Assembly (NCBI GenBank): GCA_022494885.1 | Contig: JAGVSM010003405.1 | Coordinates: forward strand, 1 to 64,000 | From: Micrasema longulum | Lineage: Eukaryota; Arthropoda; Insecta; Trichoptera; Brachycentridae | Direction: 5' to 3' | Length of the DNA: 64,000 bases | In this document: in pieces, positions 63,956 to 64,000 of the stretch | Layout of the letters: each line of letters starts with the position of its first letter | Position numbering within the stretch: the first letter of the stretch is position 1 | Program-made: the position numbers and the translations under genes | The notes under the pieces: model-generated | What the model saw: the letters and a program-made list of their open reading frames with translations, nothing else | Told to the model about the DNA's origin: nothing | Databases searched by the model: none

Positions 63956-64000
63956 GAGCTCGCCCAGGGCACTGCAGATTGAACTAACACGTTGCTGGAA
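63956..64000 (+). mobile_element. LINE-A remnant, start of a fourth copy (cut by window end)
   Basis: 'agggcactgcagattgaac' is identical to 16,494-16,512, the LTGHCRLN codons at the RNase H end. The rest lies beyond the window. Confidence 0.65.

Noticed and set aside
1..64000. CRISPR arrays, bacterial operons, rRNA genes
   Set aside because: No regularly spaced direct repeats, no operon-like gene runs, and the sequence is clearly eukaryotic.

Overview
The window is AT-rich animal (eukaryotic) DNA, almost certainly from an insect. The mix of non-LTR retrotransposon remnants, tRNA-headed SINEs, short TIR elements and a Helitron with A/TC...CTAG/T ends fits a lepidopteran well, but nothing here fixes the species. 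There are no bacterial operons, CRISPR arrays, rRNA genes or intact tRNA genes. I find no intact host protein-coding gene. Almost every longer reading frame is a decayed piece of a retrotransposon or a chance frame in AT-rich sequence. The window is best read as intergenic or intronic DNA filled by layers of nested transposable elements.

Layout. 0-12 kb: LINE fragments of at least five families (called F, A, B, C and E here), with a foldback element inserted in one and a C element inserted precisely inside a B element. 9.3-10.3 kb: an inverted-repeat element whose arms carry hammerhead-like motifs. 11.4-18.4 kb: MITEs, SINEs and more LINE 3' ends. 18.4-33 kb: mostly unassigned AT-rich DNA with a Helitron-like repeat family (K), a hAT-type MITE with a clear 8-bp target duplication, a degenerate RNase H fragment and LINE ends. 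33.6-48.9 kb: two complete copies of the palindromic H family with 13-15 bp target duplications, a 693-bp Helitron, a 200-bp palindrome holding a complete-looking type I hammerhead ribozyme, and SINEs. 49-58 kb: nested hAT-like elements and a long K copy. 58.5-64 kb: a short MADF-like reading frame behind a GC-richer leader, a tandem repeat ending in a LINE tail, a GC-rich block with a cAMP-response-element palindrome, and more LINE ends.

The strongest unusual signal is a set of hammerhead self-cleaving ribozyme motifs at 43.13, 10.20, 9.39 (minus strand) and 53.41 kb, with weaker relatives near 31.2 and 31.8 kb. They sit in palindromic or foldback repeats. The 43.13 kb copy has every core nucleotide and a perfect 6-bp stem I. 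The 9.39 and 10.20 kb copies show changes that preserve stem I pairing. Together with the H elements (long target duplications, inverted arms, tRNA-like edges), this suggests a family of small non-autonomous retroelements that use ribozyme-processed RNA, in the manner of Penelope-like elements or retrozymes.

The LINE pieces are dead: they are 5'-truncated, frameshifted and carry stops. Their nesting gives relative ages: foldback after C1a, C2a after B2, hAT after K3, a MITE after LINE-I2, and the small GCCAGTTGCA MITE after H-f.
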